A stretch of 64,000 bases of DNA, taken from positions 535,781 to 599,780 of the forward strand of contig NZ_JAPCKI010000001.1 in assembly GCF_028680575.1 (NCBI RefSeq), given 5' to 3'. Positions 1 to 9,007 of this stretch are shown piece after piece. The translations under genes and the position numbers were made by a program. Origin of the DNA: Acidovorax benzenivorans (GTDB lineage Bacteria > Pseudomonadota > Gammaproteobacteria > Burkholderiales > Burkholderiaceae_C). Under the pieces are notes generated by a model, which was not told the origin of the DNA, ran no database searches, and saw nothing but the letters and a program-made list of their open reading frames with translations. Position 1 is the stretch's first letter. Each line of letters opens with the position of its first letter.

Positions 1-238
1 CCAGGTGGCGCCCCACGATCTGTTTCTGCTGTGTTCCGATGGGCTCACCGACATGGTGTCCGACTCGGACTTGGCAGAGATGGTGCGGGCGCCCATGCCA
101 TTGGAGGAAAAAGCGACACTGCTCATTGACACCGCCAACGCCAACGGCGGCCGTGATAACGTGAGCGTGCTGCTGGTGCAGGCTGCTGCAGGAGGCAAGA
201 AGCGTGGCCTCATGTCCCGATTGCTAGGGGCCTCTTGA
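1..238 (+). CDS. PP2C-family Ser/Thr protein phosphatase, C-terminal fragment
   Basis: Only the last 78 or so residues are present; the gene enters from the left edge of the window. The fragment carries two C-terminal PP2C hallmarks: the LLCSDGLTD motif near its start and GGRDNVSVLLV near its end, whose aspartates bind the catalytic Mn/Mg in Stp1/PrpC-type phosphatases. The protein should remove phosphate from Ser/Thr residues in the cytoplasm. It ends 41 bases before the ATG of an FHA-domain gene, and FHA domains bind phosphothreonine, so the two probably act in one phospho-signalling circuit. The substrate and the partner kinase are not visible. Confidence 0.88.
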   Translation, partial: QVAPHDLFLLCSDGLTDMVSDSDLAEMVRAPMPLEEKATLLIDTANANGGRDNVSVLLVQAAAGGKKRGLMSRLLGAS

Positions 239-279
239 ACGGCCCGAAATACAACAATTCATCACATCAGGAGTGGATC

Positions 280-930
280 ATGCCGAGAATGATCGTTTCA
301 ATCGACGGCGTCGTCATCAAGGAAGTGCAGCTGACCAAGGAGCGGACCACGCTGGGTCGGCGGCCATACAACGACATCGTGATCGACAACCTCGCGGTGA
401 GCGGTGAGCATGCCGTGCTCCACATGGTGGGGCAGGATGTGGAGATTGAGGACCTGGGCAGCACCAACGGTACCTATGTGAACGCCAAAGCCGTCAAGCG
501 CCAGGAATTGCGCAATGGTGATACGGTGGAGGTGGGCAAGTACAAGATCCGCTTCCTGCAAGATGCCGAGGGCCAGAACTTCGAGAAGACCATGATCTTC
601 AAGCCCGGCATGGTGCCGCCCGCCGTGGCTGCGTCCAGGCCCGCTCCTGCGGCCCCTGCGCCTGCACCAATTTCGGCGGTGATCCGGGTCATGTCGGGTG
701 CTGCTGCGGGGCGTGAAGTGTCGCTGCAAAAGGTCGTGACCACCATTGGCAAGCCGGGGGTCGCTGTGGCCTCCATCACCAAGCGGCACCAAGGTTTTGT
801 GTTGGCCCATGTCGAGGGGCCCGACATGCCGCTGCTCAACGGCGCTGCCATTGGTGCATCGCCAGTTCCGCTCAAGCACGGTGATCGCCTGGAGCTGGCC
901 GGCACCGAGATGCAGTTCGAGCAAAACTGA
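280..930 (+). CDS. FHA-domain protein (216 aa) with a second, degenerate FHA-like half
   Basis: Residues about 20-95 form a canonical forkhead-associated domain: LGRRPYNDI, then SGEH, then GSTNGTYVN, which contain the Arg, Ser and Asn that contact phosphothreonine. A Pro/Ala linker (about 115-132) leads to a second half (about 133-216) with FHA-like strand spacing but without the GR and SxxH signatures, probably a degenerate copy. The ATG at 280 is chosen because an AGGAG box lies 6 bases upstream (269-273); an in-frame TTG at 235 overlapping the phosphatase stop has no such site. The protein is probably a cytoplasmic phospho-Thr reader working with the upstream phosphatase. Confidence 0.9.
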   Translation: MPRMIVSIDGVVIKEVQLTKERTTLGRRPYNDIVIDNLAVSGEHAVLHMVGQDVEIEDLGSTNGTYVNAKAVKRQELRNGDTVEVGKYKIRFLQDAEGQNFEKTMIFKPGMVPPAVAASRPAPAAPAPAPISAVIRVMSGAAAGREVSLQKVVTTIGKPGVAVASITKRHQGFVLAHVEGPDMPLLNGAAIGASPVPLKHGDRLELAGTEMQFEQN

Positions 931-1003
931 CATCCCGCACAGGGCCCGCGTCATCATTGCGTGCCCTTGCTGACCTGAGCCCTTCTTTCCAGCGCGCGGA
1001 CCT

Positions 1004-3268
1004 ATGCTGCAGTCCCTGTCGCATCTGTTCCGTCGGCGCTGGCAGCGCATTGCGGTCACGCTGATACCACTGGTTTTTGCGCTGCTGCACGTGGCCGATG
1101 TACTCCACCTGCAGGTGTTGGAGCGACTGGACAACATCATCTACGACACCCGCTTGCGGGTGACCATGCCACGAACGCTGGACGAGCGGATCGTTATCGT
1201 CGATATCGACGAGAAGAGCCTGGGGCGAGTGGGCCAATGGCCTTGGCGCAGGGACAAGATGGCCGCGCTGGTGCATGAACTGTTTGAGCGCCAGCAAGTG
1301 TCGGTGGTGGGTTTTGACGTGCTGTTTGCCGAGGCCGATGAAAGTTCGGGCCTCTCCACGCTGCAACAGCTCGCCCAGGGCCCTCTGCGCAGCCAACCCG
1401 CCTTCAAGGAGCAACTGGAACGCCTGGCGCCATCGTTGGACTATGACGCCCTTTTTGCGCAGTCTCTGCATGGGCAGCCGGTGGTGTTGGGTTACTACCT
1501 TTCGGGCGAAGACCGCGACGGCATCACCAAAGGCATGCTGCCAGACCCCGCCCTGCCGGTAGGGCGCTTGCGGGGCTTGCCCCTGGGGGCAACTACGTGG
1601 CGTGGGTACAGCAGCAATATCGAGGTCCTCACCCGCGCGGCACCGGCTGCAGGGTTCTTCAATTCGATCACGGACGAGGATGGGGTCGTTCGCTCCCTAC
1701 CCTTGTTGGCCGAGTACCAGGGGCAGTATTACGAATCGCTGGCGTTGGCCATGTTCCGTACCGCGATCGGTCTGCCAGAGATTCATCCGGGTTTTGTGAA
1801 TCCCACACCCTCCGGGACGCACGATTTACTCCAAAGCATTGTGTTGCGCCAGGATGGTCGCGCGCTGGCGCTCCCCGTGGACCAACAGCTGGCCACTCTC
1901 ATCCCCTACCGGGGGAGGGGCGACGCCAAAGGGGGCTCTTTCCGGTACATCTCGGCATCGGACGTTCTGGACGGCGCATTGCCGCCTGGCCAACTCAAGG
2001 ACCGACTGGTGCTGGTCGGTTCCACGGCGCCCGGTTTGCTGGATTTGCGGGTGACCCCGGTGGGCAGAACGTACCCAGGCGTGGAGACACACGCCAATGT
2101 ATTGTCGGCATTCCTGGACGGCAAGAATATTGTCCGGCCCGACTACGCCGCAGGGTTCGATGTGCTACAGCTGCTGTGTGCGGGCTTGCTGTTGGCGGTG
2201 GCGTTGCCGCTCTTGTCTGCATCGTCTGCGGTCTTGCTCAGTGGTGGCGTGGTGTGTGCGCTGGTGGGGCTTAACCTGTGGATGTACATCGCTCAGGGGC
2301 TGGCGTTGCCGCTGGCGACGGCAGTCGTGATGGCTATGCTGGCCTTTGCGCTCAACATGGCGTACGGGTACTTCGTCGAAAGCCGCTCCAAGCGCGAGCT
2401 GGCCGCACTGTTCAGCGCCTATGTGCCACCAGAGCTAGTGGCCGAGATGGTCAAGCAACCTGAGCACTACAGCATGCAGGCCACCAACCGGGAGCTGACG
2501 GTGATGTTCTGCGACATGCGCGGTTTCACCGCCATGTCCGAACGGATGGAGCCGTTGCAATTGCAAGGGTTGCTGAATGAAGTGTTCAGCAAGCTCACCC
2601 ACATCATCCGCAGCCACCGGGGCACGATTGACAAATACATGGGCGACTGCGTCATGGCTTTTTGGGGGGCTCCCGTGGCCACGCCAGACCACGCGCAACT
2701 GGCGGTGACTGCGGCCCTGGAAATGTCGCAGGCCATTGGGCAAATCAACGCCAACCATCGCCAGCGCGGTCTGCCCGAGATTGGGGTGGGCATTGGACTC
2801 AATACCGGTGTCATGTGTGTGGGCGACATGGGCTCGGACATCCGTCGCAGCTACACGGTCATCGGCGATGCGGTCAACCTCGGCTCCCGCCTGGAGGGGC
2901 TATCCAAGCACTACGGCACTTCGATCGTGGTGAGTGAATCCGCCATGCAGCTCGCTCCTCTGTTTGTGTGGCAGGCCATGGACCGCGTCCGCGTCAAGGG
3001 CAAGGCACAGGCCGTGCCGATTTACCAGCCGCTCGCACCTCAAGGCGAGCTATCCACCGAACTCGCCGAAGAACTGGCGGCGTGGGAGGGTTTTCTGCGT
3101 GCTTATGTCGCGCAGGAATGGGCACAATGCGACCAGTTGATGGGGCAGTTGAAAGTGTGCAGACCTCACTGCGTCCTGTACGAGTTGTATGCGGCGCGGG
3201 TCGAAGCCCTGCGCGGGTTGCCTTTTAACCCGGACTGGGACAGCGCCACCAATTTCGACACCAAGTAA
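1004..3268 (+). CDS. CHASE2-domain class III adenylate cyclase (membrane sensor)
   Basis: This 754-residue protein has an N-terminal membrane segment (about 16-34), an extracytoplasmic CHASE2 sensor (about 37-340, with IVIVDIDEKSL near its start), a cluster of membrane helices (about 384-459) and a C-terminal class III cyclase domain (about 490-680). The metal-binding aspartates lie in FCDMRGFT (about 500) and YMGDCVMAF (about 545). The Lys just before YMGD and the Thr in YTVIGDAVN (about 617) fit ATP rather than GTP as substrate, and the Thr matches class IIIb cyclases. It should make cAMP in response to a periplasmic cue. It follows the FHA gene and ends 10 bases before a phosphodiesterase-like gene, so synthesis and breakdown may be co-expressed. 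Confidence 0.88.
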   Translation: MLQSLSHLFRRRWQRIAVTLIPLVFALLHVADVLHLQVLERLDNIIYDTRLRVTMPRTLDERIVIVDIDEKSLGRVGQWPWRRDKMAALVHELFERQQVSVVGFDVLFAEADESSGLSTLQQLAQGPLRSQPAFKEQLERLAPSLDYDALFAQSLHGQPVVLGYYLSGEDRDGITKGMLPDPALPVGRLRGLPLGATTWRGYSSNIEVLTRAAPAAGFFNSITDEDGVVRSLPLLAEYQGQYYESLALAMFRTAIGLPEIHPGFVNPTPSGTHDLLQSIVLRQDGRALALPVDQQLATLIPYRGRGDAKGGSFRYISASDVLDGALPPGQLKDRLVLVGSTAPGLLDLRVTPVGRTYPGVETHANVLSAFLDGKNIVRPDYAAGFDVLQLLCAGLLLAVALPLLSASSAVLLSGGVVCALVGLNLWMYIAQGLALPLATAVVMAMLAFALNMAYGYFVESRSKRELAALFSAYVPPELVAEMVKQPEHYSMQATNRELTVMFCDMRGFTAMSERMEPLQLQGLLNEVFSKLTHIIRSHRGTIDKYMGDCVMAFWGAPVATPDHAQLAVTAALEMSQAIGQINANHRQRGLPEIGVGIGLNTGVMCVGDMGSDIRRSYTVIGDAVNLGSRLEGLSKHYGTSIVVSESAMQLAPLFVWQAMDRVRVKGKAQAVPIYQPLAPQGELSTELAEELAAWEGFLRAYVAQEWAQCDQLMGQLKVCRPHCVLYELYAARVEALRGLPFNPDWDSATNFDTK

Positions 3269-3278
3269 AAGGCTTCAC

Positions 3279-4067
3279 ATGAAGGTTCGCGTGCTGGGGT
3301 GTTCCGGCGCCATTGCCAAGGACTGTCGCACGACATCGTTCCTGATCGGTGACAGCATCTTGCTCGATGCGGGCACTGGCGTGGGCGACCTCACGCTGGA
3401 AGAAATGGGCAAGATTGACCATGTGTTGTTGACCCACTCCCATCTGGACCATATCGCCGCTCTGCCCCTGATGCTCGACGCGGTGTCGTCTCAGCGCCGC
3501 CACCCCGTGCAGGTGCACGCCCTGGCCGCCACCATCACGGCGCTGCAGACGCATGTGTTCAACAACGTCATCTGGCCAGATTTCAGCGCCATACCGTCCG
3601 CTGCATCCCCATTTTTGCAATATCAGACCTTTGTGTCCGGTGATGTGCTGAGCATTGCAGGTACCCGGATTGAGGTGCTCCCCGCCCGCCACACCGTACC
3701 TGCCGTAGGTTTTGCTGTGCAAGGCGATACCGGCTGGTGGGTGTTCAGCGGCGATACCGAACGCAACCCTTTGTTCTGGAACCGTGTCAACGCATTGCCG
3801 GTAGCTTGCCTGGTGATCGAGACAGCTTTCAGCAACCGCGAACGAGACCTGGCTCGCCGCAGCCTGCACCTCTCGCCCGAGACTTTGGCGCAGGAACTGG
3901 CGCACATTTCAGGCGCTGATCGCTATCCCATCTACATCACGCACACCAAGCCGTCGGAAACCTCGCTCATCATGGACGAAATTCGACAGCTGGACTGCAC
4001 TGCCTCCACCCACCACAGCCCGCATGACGTTCGCTGGCTGAGTGCGGGGCAGACGATGGAAGTGTGA
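3279..4067 (+). CDS. Metallo-beta-lactamase-fold protein, probable class II 3',5'-cyclic-nucleotide phosphodiesterase
   Basis: This is a 262-residue hydrolase of the MBL fold. Zinc ligands are seen in THSHLDHIAALPLM (about residues 52-65), FSGDTERNP (about 157) and YITHTKPSE (about 221). The HSHLDH form and the HTKPS motif match class II phosphodiesterases (yeast PDE1, Vibrio CpdP) better than lactonase or RNase Z members. The ATG at 3279 starts 10 bases after the cyclase stop; longer in-frame starts would lie inside that gene. Position and motifs suggest cAMP hydrolysis, which is an inference. An unassigned MBL hydrolase is the alternative. Confidence 0.8.
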   Translation: MKVRVLGCSGAIAKDCRTTSFLIGDSILLDAGTGVGDLTLEEMGKIDHVLLTHSHLDHIAALPLMLDAVSSQRRHPVQVHALAATITALQTHVFNNVIWPDFSAIPSAASPFLQYQTFVSGDVLSIAGTRIEVLPARHTVPAVGFAVQGDTGWWVFSGDTERNPLFWNRVNALPVACLVIETAFSNRERDLARRSLHLSPETLAQELAHISGADRYPIYITHTKPSETSLIMDEIRQLDCTASTHHSPHDVRWLSAGQTMEV

Positions 4068-4385
4068 AGGGGCTCACAGTTGTGACAATACTGGGCGACA
4101 AAAATGTAATGTGTGACGGCGAGCGTCGTCCATTTTCGGAGCGGGCAAGTGTGTCTGCGGCTGATAGTGAGAGCTGGTTTGTCAACAATGCTCAATGTGA
4201 GTTTTTTTGAGTTGAAGCGATGAATCTGCACTTGACTTTTGGTGGTGCAGTTGGGGCGCTAGTGGGTTCTCTTGCTTGCTCGCGGGTCTCCGCGGCATCC
4301 CGGCGCGGCCAAACCCGACTCTACAAAGTAGGCACGGCGATTGCATAGCAAATAGTGCATTTGCAACTTTTCCTAGGAGTTTTTC
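4068..4385. other. Gene-free region upstream of pilA
   Basis: I find no convincing gene in these 318 bases. The right end holds the sigma-54 promoter of the pilin. Further left are one GTGTC element (4151-4155), a TTGTGACAA element near 4080 and a TTTGTCAAC element near 4178. These loosely resemble the short TGTC boxes reported for the PilR activator, but I cannot assign them with confidence. Confidence 0.5.
4330..4345 (+). promoter_or_regulatory. Sigma-54 promoter of the pilin gene
   Basis: AGGCACGGCGATTGCA has the invariant GG (4331-4332) and GC (4343-4344) separated by exactly 10 bases, and matches TGGCACG-N4-TTGCA at all but the first base. Transcription would start near 4356, about 30 bases before the ATG. 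Type IV pilin genes of pseudomonads and relatives are commonly RpoN/PilR-dependent, which supports the call. Confidence 0.85.
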
Positions 4386-4880
4386 ATGAAGCGTACTTTG
4401 CAAAAGGGTTTTACCCTGATCGAGTTGATGATCGTTGTGGCGATCATCGGTATTTTGGCCGCCGTAGCGCTGCCTGCGTACCAGGACTACACCATCCGTG
4501 CCAAGGTGTCTGAAGTGATCTTGGCGGGATCTGCTTGCCGGACCAGTATTACAGAAACGATTCAAACAATCTCGAGCACCGTGCTGCCTGCAGCTAATGC
4601 TTGGGGATGTGAACAAAATACAGCAGCAGATGCCAATAGCGTGCCAACGAAATATGTTTTCTCGATTGTCACAAGCAATGCAGGTCAAGTCACAATTAAG
4701 ACCACCAGTGAAGCCAGCCTCAAAGATGCGAAGGACTCTACTGTTGTGATGACTCCCTACTTGAAGACGGGCGTTATTACGAATGCTGATGTCAACAAGG
4801 TTGTATATGAATGGAAGTGCGGCCCTGGTGGTGCAACACCGATGCAGGCAAAGTATCTGCCAGGTTCCTGCCGCGGCTAA
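4386..4880 (+). CDS. pilA: Type IV major pilin precursor
   Basis: The 164-residue prepilin has the short leader MKRTLQKG cleaved before Phe9, then the classic N-methylated helix [18 protein letters not shown] with Glu13 (+5 of the mature protein), ending in [11 protein letters not shown]. Cysteines at 51, 75, 145 and 162 can form two disulphides; the last pair, 145/162, would close the C-terminal D-region loop. PilD would cleave and methylate it before assembly into the pilus fibre. The ATG follows a TAGGAGT box, a sigma-54 promoter lies upstream and a terminator downstream, so it is probably transcribed largely alone. The globular half is more AT-rich than flanking genes. The next gene encodes an oligosaccharyltransferase, so the pilin is likely O-glycosylated. 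Confidence 0.96.
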   Translation: MKRTLQKGFTLIELMIVVAIIGILAAVALPAYQDYTIRAKVSEVILAGSACRTSITETIQTISSTVLPAANAWGCEQNTAADANSVPTKYVFSIVTSNAGQVTIKTTSEASLKDAKDSTVVMTPYLKTGVITNADVNKVVYEWKCGPGGATPMQAKYLPGSCRG

Positions 4881-4925
4881 ATTACTGGTATCTGCAGACT
4901 AGTTCGCAGATATTTTCAGCCAACG

Positions 4926-4951
4926 GTGCGCCCAAGGGCGCACTTTTTTTT
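4926..4951 (+). terminator. Rho-independent terminator after pilA
   Basis: GTGCGCCC (4926-4933) and GGGCGCAC (4936-4943) form a perfect inverted repeat followed by eight T residues (4944-4951). The centre is too tight for full pairing, so a 6-bp stem with a 6-base loop is realistic. It would end most pilA transcripts before the downstream transferase gene, keeping pilin in excess. Confidence 0.85.
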
Positions 4952-4968
4952 GAGCCATTTATTCAGTG

Positions 4969-6705
4969 ATGAGTGCCTTTCTAGAAAAGAGAATGCTGGT
5001 ATGGATGGGAGGTATATTGTGCCTCTGTTATTTGCTTCCAAACCATTACTCCCCTTGGTTGAGTTTTCACCAAGAGTTGGGCGCGGCTTTGGCATTTGTA
5101 CCTCTTTTCGTCTGGGCATGTACAAAAACTGCTTGTGCCCCTGCTATTGCCTATGGGGTCGGAGTACTGGCGGCAGTCCCCCTATTGCAATTCGCGACGG
5201 GCCGACTTTTATTTGCTACGGATGCATGGATGACTAGCCTTTATCTCCTAGGGCTTTCATTGTCAATCTATGCAGGAGCACTTTGCGCAAATGGCTCTAC
5301 TAAAACAGGTGGTGGAAGAATTAGTATCCCGATTGCACCGTTCTGGGGGGGGATACTGGTGGCTGCGATATGCTCCGCAGGACTGGCGCTGCATCAGTGG
5401 TTAATTCCAAGCTATCAGGGGATCTATATTGCGGAAATTCCACCAAAATCCCGCCCCTTCGGAAACCTCGCTCAGCCTAATCAACTAGCGACCTTGGTGC
5501 TCCTTGGTGCTGTTGGTTTGTTATATTTTTGGGAAACGCATCGAGTGCGTACTTTGATCGCGGGATTGTCTGCTGCCTTATTATTTGGTGCATTAGCAAT
5601 GACTGGGTCTAGGTCGGTTCTGCTGGCTTTTGCTTGGTTAATACCGGCATTTTTGTTTATGCGCAAACGGTGCGCCTTGCGGGCGACGCCGATGGTAATC
5701 GGCATAGCCGTGGGGTTTTATTTTTTGATGATGTGGCTCGGGCCTTTGCTGGGTGATTTGCTACTGCTAAAGGCTCAAACAAATTCCACATTGGAGCGCA
5801 TGACATCCCCCGGTATTCGTAGTGTGATTTGGCTATCCATGCTCGATGCGATATGGCGTGAGCCTTGGTTTGGATATGGCTGGGGCCAAATTAGTAGCGC
5901 GCAACTGTCTGTTGTACTGGACTACCCCCCAACTTATCTAGTTATTGAAAGCGCACACAATTTATTTCTGGATCTTGCCTTGTGGAATGGACTGCCAGTA
6001 GCACTTGCCTTAACAGCGGGCTTGACAGTTTGGTTCTTGAGGCAGATCCGACGCTGCAACACTGCGGCAGAGTGGGTAGCTCTTGTGGGGGTGGCAATAG
6101 TGTTCAACCATGCGATGGTTGAGTACCCACTAAACTACGCGTATTTTCTATTGCCTGTTGGCTTTCTCATTGGTTGGCTTTCTCCTACAACAACGCTTCG
6201 GCCCACTCTTCAGCACAAGGCGATTGGCGCCACACTGACCCGCGGTGCGGCTGTGGTAGCAAGCACCATCCTTGCCATACTAACCATAACTGTAGTCGTG
6301 GAATATCTTCCACTTGAGGCAGATTGGGCTCTGATGCGCTTTCAAGAAGCAAGGATTGGAAACCCGGAACCAACAGAACCACCGTCTGCCGTGATTCTGA
6401 CAAGTCTCCGGCGATTCTTGAAATTCTCTCGCAATGAGGCAAAAGTGGGCTTGTCAACTGATGAGCTGGAGGAAATACGCCGTAATTCTGTTCGCTTTGC
6501 TTATGCCGCTCCGATGTTCAAGTACGCACTTGCCCTGGCTTTAAGTCACCAACCAGAAAATGCGTTGACAACGCTGAGGAAAATGTGTTCCATGCAAGCT
6601 GAGAGTGTGTGTCTGGCTGCAAGAACTCACTGGGAGGAGCTTGGGAGAGATAAATATCCAGAATTGGTAAATATTCCATTTCCTGAATACATCAAAAATC
6701 GCTGA
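4969..6705 (+). CDS. PglL/TfpO-type pilin O-oligosaccharyltransferase (Wzy_C family)
   Basis: This 578-residue inner-membrane protein has about ten or more hydrophobic helices. The sequence RPFGNLAQPNQLATLVLLG (about 161-179) is the signature of the PglL_A region, and a large periplasmic loop with SAHNLFLDLALWNG (about 327) is typical of Wzy_C ligases. Such enzymes move a lipid-linked glycan onto Ser/Thr of pilin in the periplasm. Its place directly after pilA points to the TfpO branch dedicated to the adjacent pilin. The ATG at 4969 is used; a GTG three bases earlier is possible. Codon use is clearly more AT-rich than in the genes at 0-4 kb. It converges on the next gene with 13 bases between the stops. 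Confidence 0.87.
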   Translation: MSAFLEKRMLVWMGGILCLCYLLPNHYSPWLSFHQELGAALAFVPLFVWACTKTACAPAIAYGVGVLAAVPLLQFATGRLLFATDAWMTSLYLLGLSLSIYAGALCANGSTKTGGGRISIPIAPFWGGILVAAICSAGLALHQWLIPSYQGIYIAEIPPKSRPFGNLAQPNQLATLVLLGAVGLLYFWETHRVRTLIAGLSAALLFGALAMTGSRSVLLAFAWLIPAFLFMRKRCALRATPMVIGIAVGFYFLMMWLGPLLGDLLLLKAQTNSTLERMTSPGIRSVIWLSMLDAIWREPWFGYGWGQISSAQLSVVLDYPPTYLVIESAHNLFLDLALWNGLPVALALTAGLTVWFLRQIRRCNTAAEWVALVGVAIVFNHAMVEYPLNYAYFLLPVGFLIGWLSPTTTLRPTLQHKAIGATLTRGAAVVASTILAILTITVVVEYLPLEADWALMRFQEARIGNPEPTEPPSAVILTSLRRFLKFSRNEAKVGLSTDELEEIRRNSVRFAYAAPMFKYALALALSHQPENALTTLRKMCSMQAESVCLAARTHWEELGRDKYPELVNIPFPEYIKNR

Positions 6706-6718
6706 TTGCGGGGTTGTT

Positions 6719-9007
6719 TTATCCTCTCAGTGATGTTGTATTTTGAGCGAATACTTCAACAGCATGAGCGTTGCTGAATGCTCTAGCTTGGCGTGTACTA
6801 AGTGTATGCCTTACATCATCGCGAAGCGCACTGCTCGCGCACAACCTCTCCACCAGAGCTGCGTACTCGCTCGTCGAGGTGGCAATCCATTCATCAAGTC
6901 CCAGTTCTCGCAAGATACCACTTGCAAATCTACCTCTCATAAATTGCCCCTCCCACGCCACTATGGGAGTGCATCGCTCGACTGCTTGCATTGCAGTATT
7001 AAATCCGGAAAATCCGATGCTATCAAGATAAGCCTCGGCTCGATCAAGTAATGCGAAAAAATCTGTTTGAGGGAGCCAAGGGATAAACCGTACATGTGTA
7101 TCAAAATCCATGTCTGCATCCGCAAATGCCTTGCGAAGGCGTGCCTCAAGCAAAGTAGGGAGAGATTCTGGTTTGGATCGAAAGAAAATTAGTTTGCAAG
7201 GTTGGCAACGTCTTGCAATATCAACCCACAATGCATCATTTTGTGGCGCGTATTTAAAAGATGTACCGGCACAAAGTAAAATTCGATCAATCTTGCTAAG
7301 GCCCCATCGCGAGAGATCGATTGGAGTTGGCGCAAGTGCGAATGGGTGATAGCAGCATCCAAGACCAGGTAATTCAACAAGTTTCTCGGTGTAATGTGCT
7401 TCAGCACCTCGTGGTTCTAGAGCCCTGGCACTGACAAACACATCCATGGTCGGCAAACCGGTGGTAATAGGATGCCCCCAACTGGCAAGTTGTACCGGCG
7501 CCAATCGCAAGGAGGCTAACCGCACAGTCGTTGAGTCCATGCCAATCTCTGGATACGCCAAGACATCGATACGAGCGTCTGAAATCACCTTGGCCCATGC
7601 CACCCAGTCCCCCTCGGCATAATAAAAACGAGTGGCTCTTCGCACTGCCCATTCCGTCTGAGCATCCCGTCCAGTTCCTGTATGAAAAATATAAATCTCA
7701 AACTGAGTGGGATCGAGATGCTCCACCCATCCTTGCACAATGGCACGCCAAACAGAATGCTCATGAATATGTGCAGACACAATACCAATTTTGCATTTTG
7801 AGCCGGTACTTCGAATAGGTGTCGGCACTCCCACTTTGCGTGCCCACGTCCCCATGAGAGACGTGCACAACTCACCATACTGTGACAATGCTGCACGATG
7901 ATCTTGTGGAATGTAAGCAAGGTAATAGGGTTGCTGTGCACCAACAGCCTTGTAGGCATCCGTCGGACGATGGACCCTAAACCAGATTTTTAACTTGTCC
8001 AGCTCTTTCCCAAACGCCTCTACCGCATTATTTTGCTCCTCGTCAGACTGCGGCACAGCGGGTAACTGGGCCATGGCATGGCCCCATCTGGCCTGCACGT
8101 AGTTGCCATTGACCTGAAGGGCTGCTTGGTAGGCTTTTCGCGCCGTCGCCGCATCGCCAAGCCCCATTGATGCGTTGCCCAACCAATACTGCGCATCTGC
8201 CTGCTTAGGATTGGCAGCCAGCGTACTTTGAAGCCAATGGCTGGCCTCTCCCCACATCCTTTGATTCACACGCATCATTGCCAAATTGAATGCAGCCTCA
8301 GCCATATCCGGCTTCAGCCGCAAAGCGTGCTCCAGATGTAAGGCCGCCTCCTCATTGTGGCCCCGGTTTTTCAAGAGGCCACCCAAATTGACCAGCGCAT
8401 CTACATAGTCAGGACGAGATGAAACTGCGTTGCGATAATGCCGTTCTGCCAGATCCAGATTACCGCGAACACGAAACAAGTTGCCGAGATGAAACTGAGC
8501 TTCCGCCAAAGAAGGATCGTGGGCCACCGCCGACTGCAATAGTTTCATGCCATCTTCCTCTTGCCTACTGGCAAGCGCTAGTTTGGCGAGATTCAAACTG
8601 GCCATCGCGTGACCAGGAACTACCTCAAGAGCCCGATGGAATGCAGCGGCCGATGCTTTGCTGCGGCCTGAGATCAGCAGCGCTTGACCGAGCGCGACAT
8701 GTATCTCGGCGTTCGAAGGGTGCAACGATGCCGCTCGCTCCAAAACACGCAGACTATCCGCCCTGTGCCCCCGCTCCAGGGCGATAAGGCCTTGCACCAG
8801 AAGTCCATCGGCATGGTCTGGTTCGATGGCCAGTTGCGCCAATGTCGCTTGCTCGGCTTCAGCGACCTGCCCCGCCAAGTACAAGTCCCAAGACCCTATA
8901 GGCGTCAGCACAGGTGCGCGCTCGGAGGCGATACGCGCATCCGCTGCGGGCAATGAAGCAGCATTTTTGAGAGAACCCCATTTTTTTTTTAGCCACGCCA
9001 GCATCAT
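6719..9007 (-). CDS. TPR protein with GT41 (OGT/SPINDLY-like) glycosyltransferase domain
   Basis: This protein has 762 residues. Residues about 45-320 are tandem tetratricopeptide repeats (for example DYVDALVNLGGLLKNRGHNE). Residues about 390-750 match the catalytic region of O-GlcNAc transferases: VSAHIHEHSVWRAI, the SWGHPITTGLPTMDV motif that parallels the GYPGTSG region of OGT, and FKYAPQN (about 583) with the UDP-contacting Lys. It should transfer a sugar from a nucleotide donor to a cytoplasmic protein or glycan. It sits tail to tail with the pilin oligosaccharyltransferase and shares its AT-rich composition, suggesting a role in surface or pilin glycosylation. It lacks a clear Shine-Dalgarno site but its ATG overlaps the stop of the preceding gene (ATGA), implying translational coupling. 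Confidence 0.85.
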   Translation of the reverse strand: MMLAWLKKKWGSLKNAASLPAADARIASERAPVLTPIGSWDLYLAGQVAEAEQATLAQLAIEPDHADGLLVQGLIALERGHRADSLRVLERAASLHPSNAEIHVALGQALLISGRSKASAAAFHRALEVVPGHAMASLNLAKLALASRQEEDGMKLLQSAVAHDPSLAEAQFHLGNLFRVRGNLDLAERHYRNAVSSRPDYVDALVNLGGLLKNRGHNEEAALHLEHALRLKPDMAEAAFNLAMMRVNQRMWGEASHWLQSTLAANPKQADAQYWLGNASMGLGDAATARKAYQAALQVNGNYVQARWGHAMAQLPAVPQSDEEQNNAVEAFGKELDKLKIWFRVHRPTDAYKAVGAQQPYYLAYIPQDHRAALSQYGELCTSLMGTWARKVGVPTPIRSTGSKCKIGIVSAHIHEHSVWRAIVQGWVEHLDPTQFEIYIFHTGTGRDAQTEWAVRRATRFYYAEGDWVAWAKVISDARIDVLAYPEIGMDSTTVRLASLRLAPVQLASWGHPITTGLPTMDVFVSARALEPRGAEAHYTEKLVELPGLGCCYHPFALAPTPIDLSRWGLSKIDRILLCAGTSFKYAPQNDALWVDIARRCQPCKLIFFRSKPESLPTLLEARLRKAFADADMDFDTHVRFIPWLPQTDFFALLDRAEAYLDSIGFSGFNTAMQAVERCTPIVAWEGQFMRGRFASGILRELGLDEWIATSTSEYAALVERLCASSALRDDVRHTLSTRQARAFSNAHAVEVFAQNTTSLRG

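Noticed and set aside
1-930. Type VI secretion-type FHA/PP2C control unit
   Set aside because: FHA and PP2C genes occur in some such clusters, but no tss genes are nearby; the neighbours are a cyclase and a phosphodiesterase-like gene.
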